This document shows, in pieces, positions 8,940-17,726 of a DNA stretch of 64,000 nt (position 1 is the first letter of the stretch; each line of letters begins with the position of its first letter). The translations under genes were made by a program, and so were the position numbers. The notes beneath the pieces are model-generated. The model made no database searches, was not told where the DNA came from, and saw nothing but the letters and a program-made list of their open reading frames with translations. The DNA is taken from NCBI GenBank assembly GCA_964447015.1, contig CAYUQU010000008.1, positions 1-64,000 of the forward strand. The letters are read 5' to 3'. The stretch comes from Wandonia sp964447015 (GTDB lineage: Bacteria; Bacteroidota; Bacteroidia; Flavobacteriales_D; Crocinitomicaceae).

Positions 8940-9635
8940 ATGAACAAAGTTGTAGATAACGTAGAAAAGGCACTAGAAGGAATTGAAGACAACATGACAC
9001 TTATGGTCGGCGGATTCGGCTTATGTGGCATTCCTGAAAACTCAATTGCACAGTTAGTTAAGTTAAACGTAAAGGGCTTGACTTGTATCTCAAACAACGC
9101 CGGAGTGGATGACTTTGGTTTGGGTTTGTTGCTGCAAAATCGTCAAATTAAAAAGATGGTTTCTTCTTACGTTGGAGAAAATGATGAATTTGAACGTCAG
9201 ATGTTGTCGGGTGAGTTGGAAGTGGATTTGATTCCACAAGGTTCGTTAGCTGAGCGTTGTCGCGCTGGTGGGGCTGGAATTCCTGCTTTTTTCACTCCAG
9301 CTGGATTTGGAACTGAAGTAGCAGAAGGAAAAGAAGTACGCATTTTCAACGGCAAACCTCATATTCTTGAGTCTGCGTTAACTGCTGATTTCGCCATTGT
9401 AAAAGCATGGAAAGGTGATACAGAAGGAAATCTGATTTTTAAGGGCACAGCACGCAATTTTAATCCCATGATGGCAATGGCGGGTACAATTACAATAGCT
9501 GAAGTTGAAGAATTGGTTCCAGCTGGAGAGTTAGATCCAAATCACATTCATACGCCAGGCATCTTTGTACAGCGCATTTTCAAAGGGAATTCTTTTGAAA
9601 AGAGAATAGAACGCAGAACTGTTCGGAAAAAATAA
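8940..9635 (+). CDS. scoA: 3-oxoacid CoA-transferase subunit A
   Basis: Alpha subunit (231 aa) of the two-subunit CoA-transferase that moves CoA from succinyl-CoA to acetoacetate or related 3-oxoacids. Family I signatures are clear: a Gly-rich MVGGFGLCGIPENSI near 21-35, SNNAGVDDFGLG, QGSLAERCRAGGAGIPAFFTPAGFGT and the C-terminal DPNHIHTPGIFVQRIF. The partner scoB normally follows at once, but here it lies 3.7 kb downstream behind two membrane-protein genes. Both subunits are intact and full length, so the enzyme is probably functional. The preceding gene, PBP1A, ends 11 nt upstream. Confidence 0.92.
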   Translation: MNKVVDNVEKALEGIEDNMTLMVGGFGLCGIPENSIAQLVKLNVKGLTCISNNAGVDDFGLGLLLQNRQIKKMVSSYVGENDEFERQMLSGELEVDLIPQGSLAERCRAGGAGIPAFFTPAGFGTEVAEGKEVRIFNGKPHILESALTADFAIVKAWKGDTEGNLIFKGTARNFNPMMAMAGTITIAEVEELVPAGELDPNHIHTPGIFVQRIFKGNSFEKRIERRTVRKK

Positions 9636-9644
9636 CACCAAATT

Positions 9645-11429
9645 ATGCACCTTTCATCAAGGGAAAGATTTCTCATTTTTGGGTGTTTTTTATTACTGAT
9701 GGTGCTACTTATTGTCCGAGCGGTTGACGTTCCACTAACTCCTGATGAAGCATTTTCCTATTTTCTTTACGCAGAACCTGGCTATTTCACTGAACCTCAT
9801 GCTCAAGTCGATGCAAACAACCATCTTTTAAACTCCTTTTTGTCGTGGTGGGCTACCCAACTATTCGGTCACGACACCTTGTTGCTTCGATTGGCAAATG
9901 TCCTCGCCTTTCCCATTTTCTTCTTTTCAAATTTGGGAATAGCACGTCAAAAAACAAACAAACTTCATTTTTGGATTGCGTTTATTGTGTTAAATAGCGT
10001 GTATGCCATCTTCGAATTCTTCTCGCTTTCCAGAGGATACGGATTGTCTTTCGCTTTTTTGAGTTTAGCAATCTATCAACTTTTTCTCTTTCAAAAAGAC
10101 TTTAAATCTATTCGCTATCTCTGGATTTTACTGGCTTTGGTCTTAGGCTTACTGAGTCAGCTCGGGTTGTTCTTTGCGTTCTCTTCAATCATAGTCGCCT
10201 CGTTTTTAATCTACACTCAATATAAAACTAAAAATTTAGTTTCAAATATTGTTTTTGGGGCATATGCTAGTCTCTCTGTTCTAATTATAGTAGGATTTCT
10301 CAATCATCTATTGTATTTAAACAAGCTTGGAATGCTTTACTACGGGGACTCGACTGACTTTCCGCTGTACAACATATCTACGGTAATGGATTTAGTTTTT
10401 CATTCAAGTTCTGCAGTATTTTCCTGGTTGTTTTTAGGCATTCTTGTGCTTACCATTCTTGCTTTTACATATAGCCTGTTAAAGCGTAGGGCACAACTAT
10501 TTATTACTCCAGAATTTGTCTTTCCATTTATCTTTGCCGCGTGTATAATAGGAACCTTGAGTGGAATTTTATTCTTTGCCACACCTGGTCCAATTGACAG
10601 AACAGCATTATATCTTCTGTATCTTCTGGCTGGAAGCCTATTGTTTTTTCCAATTCCTGCTTTTCGAATCCACAAAATTGCGCTATTTACTACACTTATT
10701 TTACCCATTAGCTTTCTGATACATATCCGAATTCAAAGTGTTTACTACTGGGAACACAATGCAATTGATCAGCAAATTTATACCCTAATCGGCGCGGAAG
10801 GTCAAAATAACTATTCCATTGCTGGATCGCGCTATTTAGATCGGGTTTTTCATGCTGAACATCATATTTTCCGAGAGAATTCAACAAAAATGTATCATAT
10901 TTCCGATGGTCGTCCAGTACCTTCCAACTTCTTACTGCTCTCGCCCGCTGATTTTGAAAAATTTGCACACTTAGATGAATACACCGTTTTGTGGAAAGGG
11001 CGAAAAAAAGGAGTTGTATTATTGGAAAAAACAAAGAAAAGTTTGTTGGTTCCCATAGTGTCCTCAAGTCATACAGAAGACTCAGGAAACAACGAGTTCA
11101 TAGGCATCACCACAATTTCAATGGATGGTATGAATCACAAACACCTTCATTTACAATTAGCTCTTAACTTCAGCTTTCAAAACAGCGGCGTCGACTTTCT
11201 TTGGACGACATCATTTGTCGATTCTACAGGTCAGGGAATTGACACGCGCTACACTTCACTAAATCAAATTAAACGAGATTGGAGTAAGAACGAAGTGTTT
11301 CACCTTGATTTTCCGATCTTTGAAATTCCTGAAAGAACGGCAGAAATTCGACTCTATATTTATAATCCCAAAAGGATTAATTGTGGTAAATTGCACGCAG
11401 AATCTTCGTTGAGTTATTATGATGAGTGA
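9645..11429 (+). CDS. GT-C-like multi-pass membrane protein, paralog A
   Basis: 594 aa. About ten hydrophobic segments (from residue 9 to about 370) are followed by a soluble ~200-residue C-terminal region. It resembles GT-C/ArnT-like lipid-linked sugar transferases: an acidic pair in the first extracytoplasmic loop (LTPDEAFSYF), then DANNHLLNSFL, RLANVLAF, SRGYGL, LYYGDS and IDRTALYL. These motifs are shared with the proteins at 11419-13251 and 15910-17370, so the three are paralogs. A sugar or lipid substrate cannot be assigned, and assignment to GT-C rests on architecture and the DE motif only. It starts 9 nt after scoA, so it is probably on the same transcript, and overlaps the next gene by 11 nt. 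Confidence 0.65.
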   Translation: MHLSSRERFLIFGCFLLLMVLLIVRAVDVPLTPDEAFSYFLYAEPGYFTEPHAQVDANNHLLNSFLSWWATQLFGHDTLLLRLANVLAFPIFFFSNLGIARQKTNKLHFWIAFIVLNSVYAIFEFFSLSRGYGLSFAFLSLAIYQLFLFQKDFKSIRYLWILLALVLGLLSQLGLFFAFSSIIVASFLIYTQYKTKNLVSNIVFGAYASLSVLIIVGFLNHLLYLNKLGMLYYGDSTDFPLYNISTVMDLVFHSSSAVFSWLFLGILVLTILAFTYSLLKRRAQLFITPEFVFPFIFAACIIGTLSGILFFATPGPIDRTALYLLYLLAGSLLFFPIPAFRIHKIALFTTLILPISFLIHIRIQSVYYWEHNAIDQQIYTLIGAEGQNNYSIAGSRYLDRVFHAEHHIFRENSTKMYHISDGRPVPSNFLLLSPADFEKFAHLDEYTVLWKGRKKGVVLLEKTKKSLLVPIVSSSHTEDSGNNEFIGITTISMDGMNHKHLHLQLALNFSFQNSGVDFLWTTSFVDSTGQGIDTRYTSLNQIKRDWSKNEVFHLDFPIFEIPERTAEIRLYIYNPKRINCGKLHAESSLSYYDE

Positions 11430-13251
11430 TAAAACCAATTCTAAACTAGAAAAAAGAATGATGTTCCTAATTGGGATGTCACTATTCGTTTACCTCATCC
11501 TTCGTTCAATATACTCACCTATTTTACATGATGAAATTGCCACGTTTTATCATTATATCCAGCCTGGCATATATTTCCCGCCCGAAGCCCACTGGGACGC
11601 TAACAATCATATTCTCAATTCTCTTTTAACCGATTGGTCCTATCAGTTGTTTGGAAGTCAGCCTTGGGCGCTTCGTTTGCCTAATGTGCTCTCGTTTCTC
11701 CTTTTCTTTTGGGCTACTTGTAAAATAGCGTGTAAACTACAAAATGTGTTTCTCCGCTGGGGCCTTCTTTTAGCGTTGACCATGTCTCACTATATGTTTG
11801 AATACTTTGGTGAAACCAGGGGGTACGGACTGTCAATGGCTTTTTTGCTTTGGGGAGTATTTTTATTGATTCGATACCTTAAGAATTCACATTATTGGTA
11901 TTTGGCAGGAGCACTTACGGGTTTACTACTAGCAACTTCAGCCAACCTCACACTCATAAACTCCTGTTTATTGATAAGTGTAGTGATTGTTTTTTCAATT
12001 CTAACGAACAAAAAACTCGTCATTCAGCTCAAATTCGCTCATCTTATCACAGTATTTGTTTGGTTTGCTTTACTCTATCCGCTAATCAATTTTGCTTTTG
12101 AACTAAAAGAACGTGGGGCTTTATACTACGGAGGAAAGTCGGGGTTTTGGGACTATACTGGTGGAACTTTAGCCCAGCTTTATCTCGGACATTTCTCCAG
12201 TTTGATTGCGGTATTGTTAAGCCTCATCTTTCTTGCTATTCTTGCTCTTTTCTTTTGGACTTGGAAGAAAAACAAGCTAAATGTCAAAGAGTTAATCCAA
12301 GAACACCACTTTATTTGGGTTTATTTATTTGTAGGTTCAATTGCGGGGATTTTTGCTACGCGTTACATTCTCGATGTAAACTTTCCCGAAGACAGGGCGG
12401 CAATGTATTTGTTTCCCTATTTCATCGCTTCTTTCGCCTTTACTGCTGATGTAATTGGTAAAGATTATTCGAAAATTCGCCTTCTTTTATCCTTACCACT
12501 TTTCTTTTTTCCAATACAGTTCTTGACTAAGGTTAATTTAAAAACTGCTTCGTTTTCTATGGAAGAAAGGGCTCCACAAGAATTTTACGAAACTATACGC
12601 AACACACCTCGTCTCGATCAATACCCATTAACTGTTGGAGGATACATTACACAAGTACTCTGCTGGCATTACATGAATCATCAAGATGGTGGAAATGAAG
12701 GCAGAATGTTATACTCAAACCACGTCGATACTTTATCAGACTTTCAAATCGTAAATAAAATACGAACTTTAGATTCTGGATTTTTAAATCAATATGAAAA
12801 GATTAATTCTGCGCCAGTAAACGACTTAAACCTCTATAAACGAAAAAACCCACTAACTAAGCACTTAGTTTTACTGCGTGATTCAATTACCAACTGGACA
12901 CACAACAACGAAGAGTACTTTGGTTTTCTGGAAATTGAAATACCAGACTCACTTATAGGTAAACCCGTTTTCATAGGGATAGAAGCCACTTTGCATTCAA
13001 ATTCAAAACCCTTTATTGCATCCATCGTTGTATCACAAAAAAAGGAGAATTACGAAGAGGTTCATCAAGAGACACTAAAGTTAGATTGGCTAAAAAAAGA
13101 ATGGGACAATTCACCTAGCAACATGATTCAGGGCCTTGTAATCCCTCCGTTACATTCTGAAACCAAATATTTAATCGTTTACTTATGGAATCAGAAAAAG
13201 GTTGATTTTTTGATTCATGGTGGAGCGTGTAAATTGTTTTTATTGAAATAG
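11419..13251 (+). CDS. GT-C-like multi-pass membrane protein, paralog B
   Basis: 610 aa, same build as the previous protein. Shared motifs: LHDEIATFYHY, DANNHILNSLL, RLPNVLSFLLF, TRGYGLSMAFL, LYYGGKSG, EDRAAMYLF. Roughly ten membrane helices end near residue 370; the C-terminal part is soluble and ends in a beta-rich stretch (IPDSLIGKPVFIGIEA...). The start overlaps the stop of paralog A by 11 nt; the ATG three bases later is equally possible. Translational coupling is likely. The function is probably transfer of a sugar or similar group from a lipid donor at the outer face of the inner membrane, by analogy with GT-C enzymes; there is no direct evidence for a substrate. Confidence 0.65.
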   Translation: MMSDKTNSKLEKRMMFLIGMSLFVYLILRSIYSPILHDEIATFYHYIQPGIYFPPEAHWDANNHILNSLLTDWSYQLFGSQPWALRLPNVLSFLLFFWATCKIACKLQNVFLRWGLLLALTMSHYMFEYFGETRGYGLSMAFLLWGVFLLIRYLKNSHYWYLAGALTGLLLATSANLTLINSCLLISVVIVFSILTNKKLVIQLKFAHLITVFVWFALLYPLINFAFELKERGALYYGGKSGFWDYTGGTLAQLYLGHFSSLIAVLLSLIFLAILALFFWTWKKNKLNVKELIQEHHFIWVYLFVGSIAGIFATRYILDVNFPEDRAAMYLFPYFIASFAFTADVIGKDYSKIRLLLSLPLFFFPIQFLTKVNLKTASFSMEERAPQEFYETIRNTPRLDQYPLTVGGYITQVLCWHYMNHQDGGNEGRMLYSNHVDTLSDFQIVNKIRTLDSGFLNQYEKINSAPVNDLNLYKRKNPLTKHLVLLRDSITNWTHNNEEYFGFLEIEIPDSLIGKPVFIGIEATLHSNSKPFIASIVVSQKKENYEEVHQETLKLDWLKKEWDNSPSNMIQGLVIPPLHSETKYLIVYLWNQKKVDFLIHGGACKLFLLK

Positions 13252-13282
13252 CTCTTCAAAAAAGATTGACCTTTTACAGCTA

Positions 13283-13315
13283 AGACACGAAAAATTGGTT
13301 TATTTTGTAGTGTCT
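13283..13315 (+). promoter_or_regulatory. Inverted repeat around a promoter-like element upstream of scoB
   Basis: AGACAC (13283-13288) and GTGTCT (13310-13315) flank TTATTTTG (13300-13307), one mismatch from the -7 consensus TAnnTTTG. The 81-nt gap before scoB suggests that scoB has its own promoter with a possible operator. No convincing -33 TTTG is seen. Confidence 0.3.
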
Positions 13316-13332
13316 GTTTAAACAAACAAATT

Positions 13333-13989
13333 ATGGCACTGGATAAAAATCAAATCGCTCAGCGTATTGCACAAGAACTTAGAGATGGATGGTATGTAAA
13401 CTTGGGAATTGGAATTCCTACATTAGTTGCAAACTACATTCCTGAAGGAATTGAAGTAGAATTTCAATCCGAGAATGGAATTCTCGGCATGGGTGCTTAT
13501 CCTTTTGAAGGAGAAGAAGACGCTGATTTGATTAATGCTGGTAAAGAAACCATTACTGCCCGAAAAGGTGCTGCCTATTTTGATTCAGCCACTTCTTTTG
13601 CTATGATTCGCGGACAACACGTACAACTCACGGTGCTTGGCGCCATGGAAGTTGCTCAAAACGGTGACATCGCAAACTGGAAAATCCCTGGCAAAATGGT
13701 TAAAGGTATGGGGGGAGCAATGGATTTAGTCGCTTCAGCAGAAAACATTATTGTGGCCATGATGCACACCAATAAAGCAGGAGAAACAAAAATCCTTAAG
13801 TCATGTACACTTCCACTAACGGGAGTTGGATGTGTTAAAAAAGTTGTTACCGATTTGGCTGTACTTGAAATTAAAGGTGGCAAATTTCACCTTGTCGAGC
13901 GAGCTCCTGGAGTTAGTGTAGAGGAAATAATTTCCAAAACAGAAGGAGATTTGGTGGTGCCTGATATAGTGCCAGAAATGGTGTTTTAA
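13333..13989 (+). CDS. scoB: 3-oxoacid CoA-transferase subunit B
   Basis: Beta subunit (218 aa), carrying the catalytic glutamate in QSENGILGMG (the E of SENG forms the CoA thioester in this family). Other signatures are GIGIPTLVANYIPEG near 25-39, AGKETITARKGAAYFDS, RGQHVQLTVLGAMEVAQNGDIANW, MVKGMGGAMDLV and the end LVVPDIVPEMVF. It complements ScoA encoded at 8940-9635. The separation of the pair by two GT-C-like genes is unusual. The gene is preceded by an 81-nt leader with promoter-like sequence, so it may be expressed independently. Confidence 0.92.
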   Translation: MALDKNQIAQRIAQELRDGWYVNLGIGIPTLVANYIPEGIEVEFQSENGILGMGAYPFEGEEDADLINAGKETITARKGAAYFDSATSFAMIRGQHVQLTVLGAMEVAQNGDIANWKIPGKMVKGMGGAMDLVASAENIIVAMMHTNKAGETKILKSCTLPLTGVGCVKKVVTDLAVLEIKGGKFHLVERAPGVSVEEIISKTEGDLVVPDIVPEMVF

Positions 13990-14073
13990 CACAATAGAAT
14001 CTGTCAAACCGTAGTAAAAACTATAAACTGGGTAAATGAGTTCGTTTCAATATTGTCGGAGGGAAAATCAAAA

Positions 14074-15903
14074 ATGAATAATTATTCACGCCAATTACAA
14101 TCGTTTTCGCTACCGAGTTTGATCGTGGACTATAGTTCTCTTCTTGTGGCAGTTGTTGTGTTGGTTTGGATGAACATTCACAATACCGTTCCTGTTGATT
14201 CGGGCGATGGTCTCGCTCATTTTTTTATCGCACAACATGTGTGGGACAATCCAACTGAACTACTCAATCATTGGGGAAAACCACTTTTCACACTTTTTTC
14301 TTCACCTTTCGCGTATGTTGGATTCAAGACCTACATCGGGTTTAACATACTTGTTTTTACCTTGACTTCATGGCTTGGAATCAAGATTGCATCTCATTTT
14401 AATGCTTCTGCATTCGTAAAACTACTCTTCCCTTTTGCTCTGCTTTCCGTTCCAGATTACACATCCAATATTTTAGGTGGACTTACAGAACCTTTCTTTG
14501 GGTTGTTACTCATGTCAATACTCTATTTTCTGGTAAAAAAGAATTGGATTTGGGTCGCTTTAATTGCTTCAGCAATTCCATTTAGCCGCAGTGAAGGACA
14601 GTTTGTCGTCTTGTTTATCGCATTGATTTTACTGTACCATAGACAGTGGAAAGCAATCCCGTTGCTTTTGACCGCCTCGTTTCTTTATGCCATATTTGGG
14701 GGGGTTGTTTTTGGGGATTTTCTTTGGTATTTTACACACAATCCCTATGGCGGAGAGCCGCTTTATGGTAATGGAAGCTGGACGCACTACATTGAGTTGT
14801 GGCGCGGACACTTTGGTCGAATGGGAATAATATTAATGGGGCTGTTTATCCTTAGTTTACCTTTTCGTTTTAATCAGGCCGAAAGGAATCAGGACTTGAA
14901 GTTAATCGTGTTCTTTTCGTTTGTAACCTATTTGAGTATCGTATTTGTTCACTCTTACTTATGGGCAAATGGGAAAAACGGGGCGTTTGGTCTTAGTCGA
15001 CTTGCAACGCATGGACTTCCCGTGTTTTTTCTGGCTTCTTTACTGTGGGTTGGGACTTATTTTAGGTCTTCTCTCCTTAGCAAAATATGGCGTTTATCCC
15101 TCTGTTTATTTCTGTTTATTTCTATAAACTCGTTTAAAAAACAAGACTATCCAAATAAACCAAACGAGTTTGAACAAGAATTGATAACTGCTTGCGAATA
15201 TTTAAATGAAGTGGGGGGAAATGTACCAAATGTGTTTTACTATCATCCTATGATCGCCTTGAAAACAGGTGTAAACCTGAAAGCAACTACAGGTGTTTTT
15301 CAGCAATACACTTTTGCAAATTTTGAAGAAAAAATAAAACGTTTGAAGGGTGGAGAAATTATTGTACGCGATAGTCACTTTGGCCCAATGGAAATGGGCC
15401 TAACAAAGAATGTGCTGGATACGTTTGTACGTATACGATCTTTTTATGCTTTCGTTTCTGCCACAACTCACTTAGGAGAGCGCTACGGTGTAGACATTTA
15501 TCAATATCAACCAAACCCACATTCTGAATCCACATCAACGATACTTAGCGAGCATACTCAAACACTTTCACTAAATAGTGTAGACACCTTTCTTACACTA
15601 GAAGAATTGCCCAAATATACGATTCAAGAAAATGAAGAAATCATTTTAGAAATTGAGTTGACACTAAATACAAACGCTGTAGAGCCCGTGTATCTGGTTT
15701 TACAGAAGAAAAACGGCACTGAAAGTCAAACTTATCAACTCAATGAGTTAAACCAGATAGAGATCCCAATTTCGTCAAATCACGTGGATGAAATGCAATT
15801 GTATGTACATAACCCAAATGCGGTTTCAATTCAAAAACTTGGGGTTCGCACAAGAGTTTCTTTAATCAAATTACCCCCTATTATTGTTACAAAATCGCAA
15901 TAA
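14074..15903 (+). CDS. Multi-pass membrane protein, probable GT-C-type glycosyltransferase
   Basis: 609 aa from the ATG at 14074. A purine-rich GGAGGG lies about 10 nt upstream and is one of the few Shine-Dalgarno-like sequences in the window; a TTG seven codons upstream is less likely. About ten hydrophobic segments run from residue 20 to 355. The first loop reads VPVDSGDGLAHFFIAQHVW, with acidic residues placed as in GT-C enzymes, and IPFSRSEGQFV and HNPYGGEPLYGNGSW follow. A soluble beta-rich domain ends the protein. It lacks the DANNH/RGYGL motifs of its three neighbours, so it is a different family that shares the topology. It converges with paralog C, with only 6 nt between stops. Confidence 0.55.
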   Translation: MNNYSRQLQSFSLPSLIVDYSSLLVAVVVLVWMNIHNTVPVDSGDGLAHFFIAQHVWDNPTELLNHWGKPLFTLFSSPFAYVGFKTYIGFNILVFTLTSWLGIKIASHFNASAFVKLLFPFALLSVPDYTSNILGGLTEPFFGLLLMSILYFLVKKNWIWVALIASAIPFSRSEGQFVVLFIALILLYHRQWKAIPLLLTASFLYAIFGGVVFGDFLWYFTHNPYGGEPLYGNGSWTHYIELWRGHFGRMGIILMGLFILSLPFRFNQAERNQDLKLIVFFSFVTYLSIVFVHSYLWANGKNGAFGLSRLATHGLPVFFLASLLWVGTYFRSSLLSKIWRLSLCLFLFISINSFKKQDYPNKPNEFEQELITACEYLNEVGGNVPNVFYYHPMIALKTGVNLKATTGVFQQYTFANFEEKIKRLKGGEIIVRDSHFGPMEMGLTKNVLDTFVRIRSFYAFVSATTHLGERYGVDIYQYQPNPHSESTSTILSEHTQTLSLNSVDTFLTLEELPKYTIQENEEIILEIELTLNTNAVEPVYLVLQKKNGTESQTYQLNELNQIEIPISSNHVDEMQLYVHNPNAVSIQKLGVRTRVSLIKLPPIIVTKSQ

Positions 15904-15909
15904 CGGTGT

Positions 15910-17370
15910 CTATTCATACTCATTGGTTGACATAGAGTATACAATAATGTGCTCCAACTCAAAGCTAAATTCAACCTCCTTATTTACATCACAAATTCTT
16001 TGATGTTCAGTTTCGTACCCAACTTTCTCCAATCGCTGATTCAAGAAAATATAATAATCAGCCGCATCGTTATACGCATGCTTGTTAAGTGGAGAATTAA
16101 CTAAATCAATAAATTCATAATTGTTTTTTGCTGTGTAATATAGAATTGCGCTTTCAAACGGCCATGAATAATCAATCTTGATCGGTTTGCCTTTTGCTTT
16201 ACCCTTTTCATTTATTGATTCTAAAATTTCTGAAGTATGTGCATCAAAAAACCACGTAGCAGTTTTATAAGTATTTGCATGATAAGTAAAGTTTACGAGT
16301 GCAAATAGTGCCACTATTCCAGCCATCACTGTGAAAAACCAATAGTTGTGCAATTCATGGAACGCAAAGTACAACAGAAAAACAAAGAGCGGGTAAAAAA
16401 ACAATGCAGACCGATCAATTACAAAAGGAGTTCCAAATAGATAAAACTGACTAATTATAGCAAGTGCACACAAAATCAACACCAACAAAAACAGATTCTT
16501 TGGAGCAACTATATTTTTACGCTGAAAGAGAGAGAAAATGACCGACAAACACAACAGTAAAAGAAATGCAATTAAAACACCCCAAACAAAAGGACTTTCA
16601 TTTGGGGTATACATGGAGTATTTTGTCAAAGACACAAGAGTGTCACTAAAAAAGCCCCTATCTCCACCATAATAAAAATTACCGTTTATCAGCATTTTTC
16701 TAATTGGCTCATAAATCAACGCGATTAAAAGCAAACTGGTTAAAAACACAGCGATGAGGACTTGTTTTAAATTAACTTTAGCTTTAAAAACAATCGCATA
16801 AAACACGATTAAAAAAGCAATAACAAGCCAATAATTCAAAAATGAAAAACTGCTCAACACCGCAAAAACACCAGCAAAAAGGGTCAAAAGGACATGCTTA
16901 GTTTTGAAAGAGTTGAAAAAAGAAACAAAATAATAAATTGACATCATTTGAAAGCCCAACGCCAAACCATACCCTCTTGCCAAACTGAAAAAATCCAACA
17001 CAAAAGGATTGCATAGCAAGATTAGAAAAGCAATTATACCAAAACGAAAACGCAAGTATTGACTACAAATTCTAAAGGCAAAATACCCATAAAGTAAAAA
17101 CGCAAGTATGTTTGGAATTCGAGCTACAAATAACGAATCATTGCCACATACAAACATTAGTTTTATCAGCAAGGTGTTTAAAAGATGGTTATTTGCATCA
17201 CAAGGTGAGCAATTGAGTGCTTGCATAAAAGGCAAATCGACAAACCACCTTAAAGTCCACGATTCATCATAGGTAATTCCAACAGAATAAGCTCTATAAA
17301 CAACGTAAACCAATAAGGGGATGAATACAATTGTATACCAAGCTTTTGACTGTAGTTGTAATGGCTTCAT
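15910..17370 (-). CDS. GT-C-like multi-pass membrane protein, paralog C
   Basis: 486 aa. Same motif series as the two plus-strand paralogs: TYDESWTLRWF, DANNHLLNTLL, RIPNILAFLLYG, LARGYGLALGF, FYYGGDRGFF, IDRSALFFYP. It is about 110 residues shorter because the C-terminal beta-rich extension is missing. Ten or so membrane helices are visible between residues 12 and 370. It is encoded on the opposite strand and converges with the gene at 14074-15903, so the paralogs are not one simple tandem array. The small CxxC membrane protein gene lies 18 nt upstream and may share its transcript. Substrate and pathway are unknown. Confidence 0.65.
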   Translation of the reverse strand: MKPLQLQSKAWYTIVFIPLLVYVVYRAYSVGITYDESWTLRWFVDLPFMQALNCSPCDANNHLLNTLLIKLMFVCGNDSLFVARIPNILAFLLYGYFAFRICSQYLRFRFGIIAFLILLCNPFVLDFFSLARGYGLALGFQMMSIYYFVSFFNSFKTKHVLLTLFAGVFAVLSSFSFLNYWLVIAFLIVFYAIVFKAKVNLKQVLIAVFLTSLLLIALIYEPIRKMLINGNFYYGGDRGFFSDTLVSLTKYSMYTPNESPFVWGVLIAFLLLLCLSVIFSLFQRKNIVAPKNLFLLVLILCALAIISQFYLFGTPFVIDRSALFFYPLFVFLLYFAFHELHNYWFFTVMAGIVALFALVNFTYHANTYKTATWFFDAHTSEILESINEKGKAKGKPIKIDYSWPFESAILYYTAKNNYEFIDLVNSPLNKHAYNDAADYYIFLNQRLEKVGYETEHQRICDVNKEVEFSFELEHIIVYSMSTNEYE

Positions 17371-17388
17371 AAAACATTCGATAAAAAT

Positions 17389-17622
17389 CTATCTACTTAT
17401 CAATGCCTTAAAAACGCGCACAATTTGCTTTCTGAATAACAAGAATAGAATAATATATGGAATGGTCATTAAAATCATAATTCCCACATTGATGTTGCGA
17501 CCAAATTCTATATCATTCTCTTGCCCTGCCTCAGCTGTAGCCTTACACATAGCACATTGACCAAAGGATGTGTCACTTAACACAACTGCTACAACCAATA
17601 AAAAAAGACCCCACTTTTTCAT
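17389..17622 (-). CDS. Small membrane protein with CAMCK motif
   Basis: 77 aa from MKKWGLFLLVV; an upstream ATG at 17697 would add 25 residues that do not look like a signal peptide. Layout: a signal-peptide-like helix, a Cys pair in GQCAMCKATAEAGQ, a short polar stretch, then a second helix (VGIMILMTIPYIILFLLF) and a basic tail. The CxxC placed just outside the membrane suggests metal or haem binding or a redox role. I recognise the pattern as a conserved small protein of Bacteroidota but know no proven function. It is divergent from fbp. Confidence 0.6.
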   Translation of the reverse strand: MKKWGLFLLVVAVVLSDTSFGQCAMCKATAEAGQENDIEFGRNINVGIMILMTIPYIILFLLFRKQIVRVFKALISR

Positions 17623-17697
17623 GGTACAAATGTACGGAAAAAAGTGTTTGGTGCTTTTAATGCGAGTAGCAACTTTATGTTTCTCCAATCTTTTCAC

Positions 17698-17705
17698 GAT
17701 ATTTG
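17698..17705 (+). promoter_or_regulatory. Candidate -7 element of fbp
   Basis: GATATTTG matches TAnnTTTG at all but the first base and lies 21 nt before the fbp ATG. The same octamer occurs in the sigma-factor leader on the minus strand (55498-55491). No clear -33 TTTG. Confidence 0.3.
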
Positions 17706-17726
17706 CAAAAATAAATCATTTTCAAG

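Noticed and set aside
9645..17370. Genomic island or mobile element carrying the GT-C-like genes
   Set aside because: No integrase, transposase, tRNA junction or direct repeats were seen, and base usage looks like the surroundings by eye.
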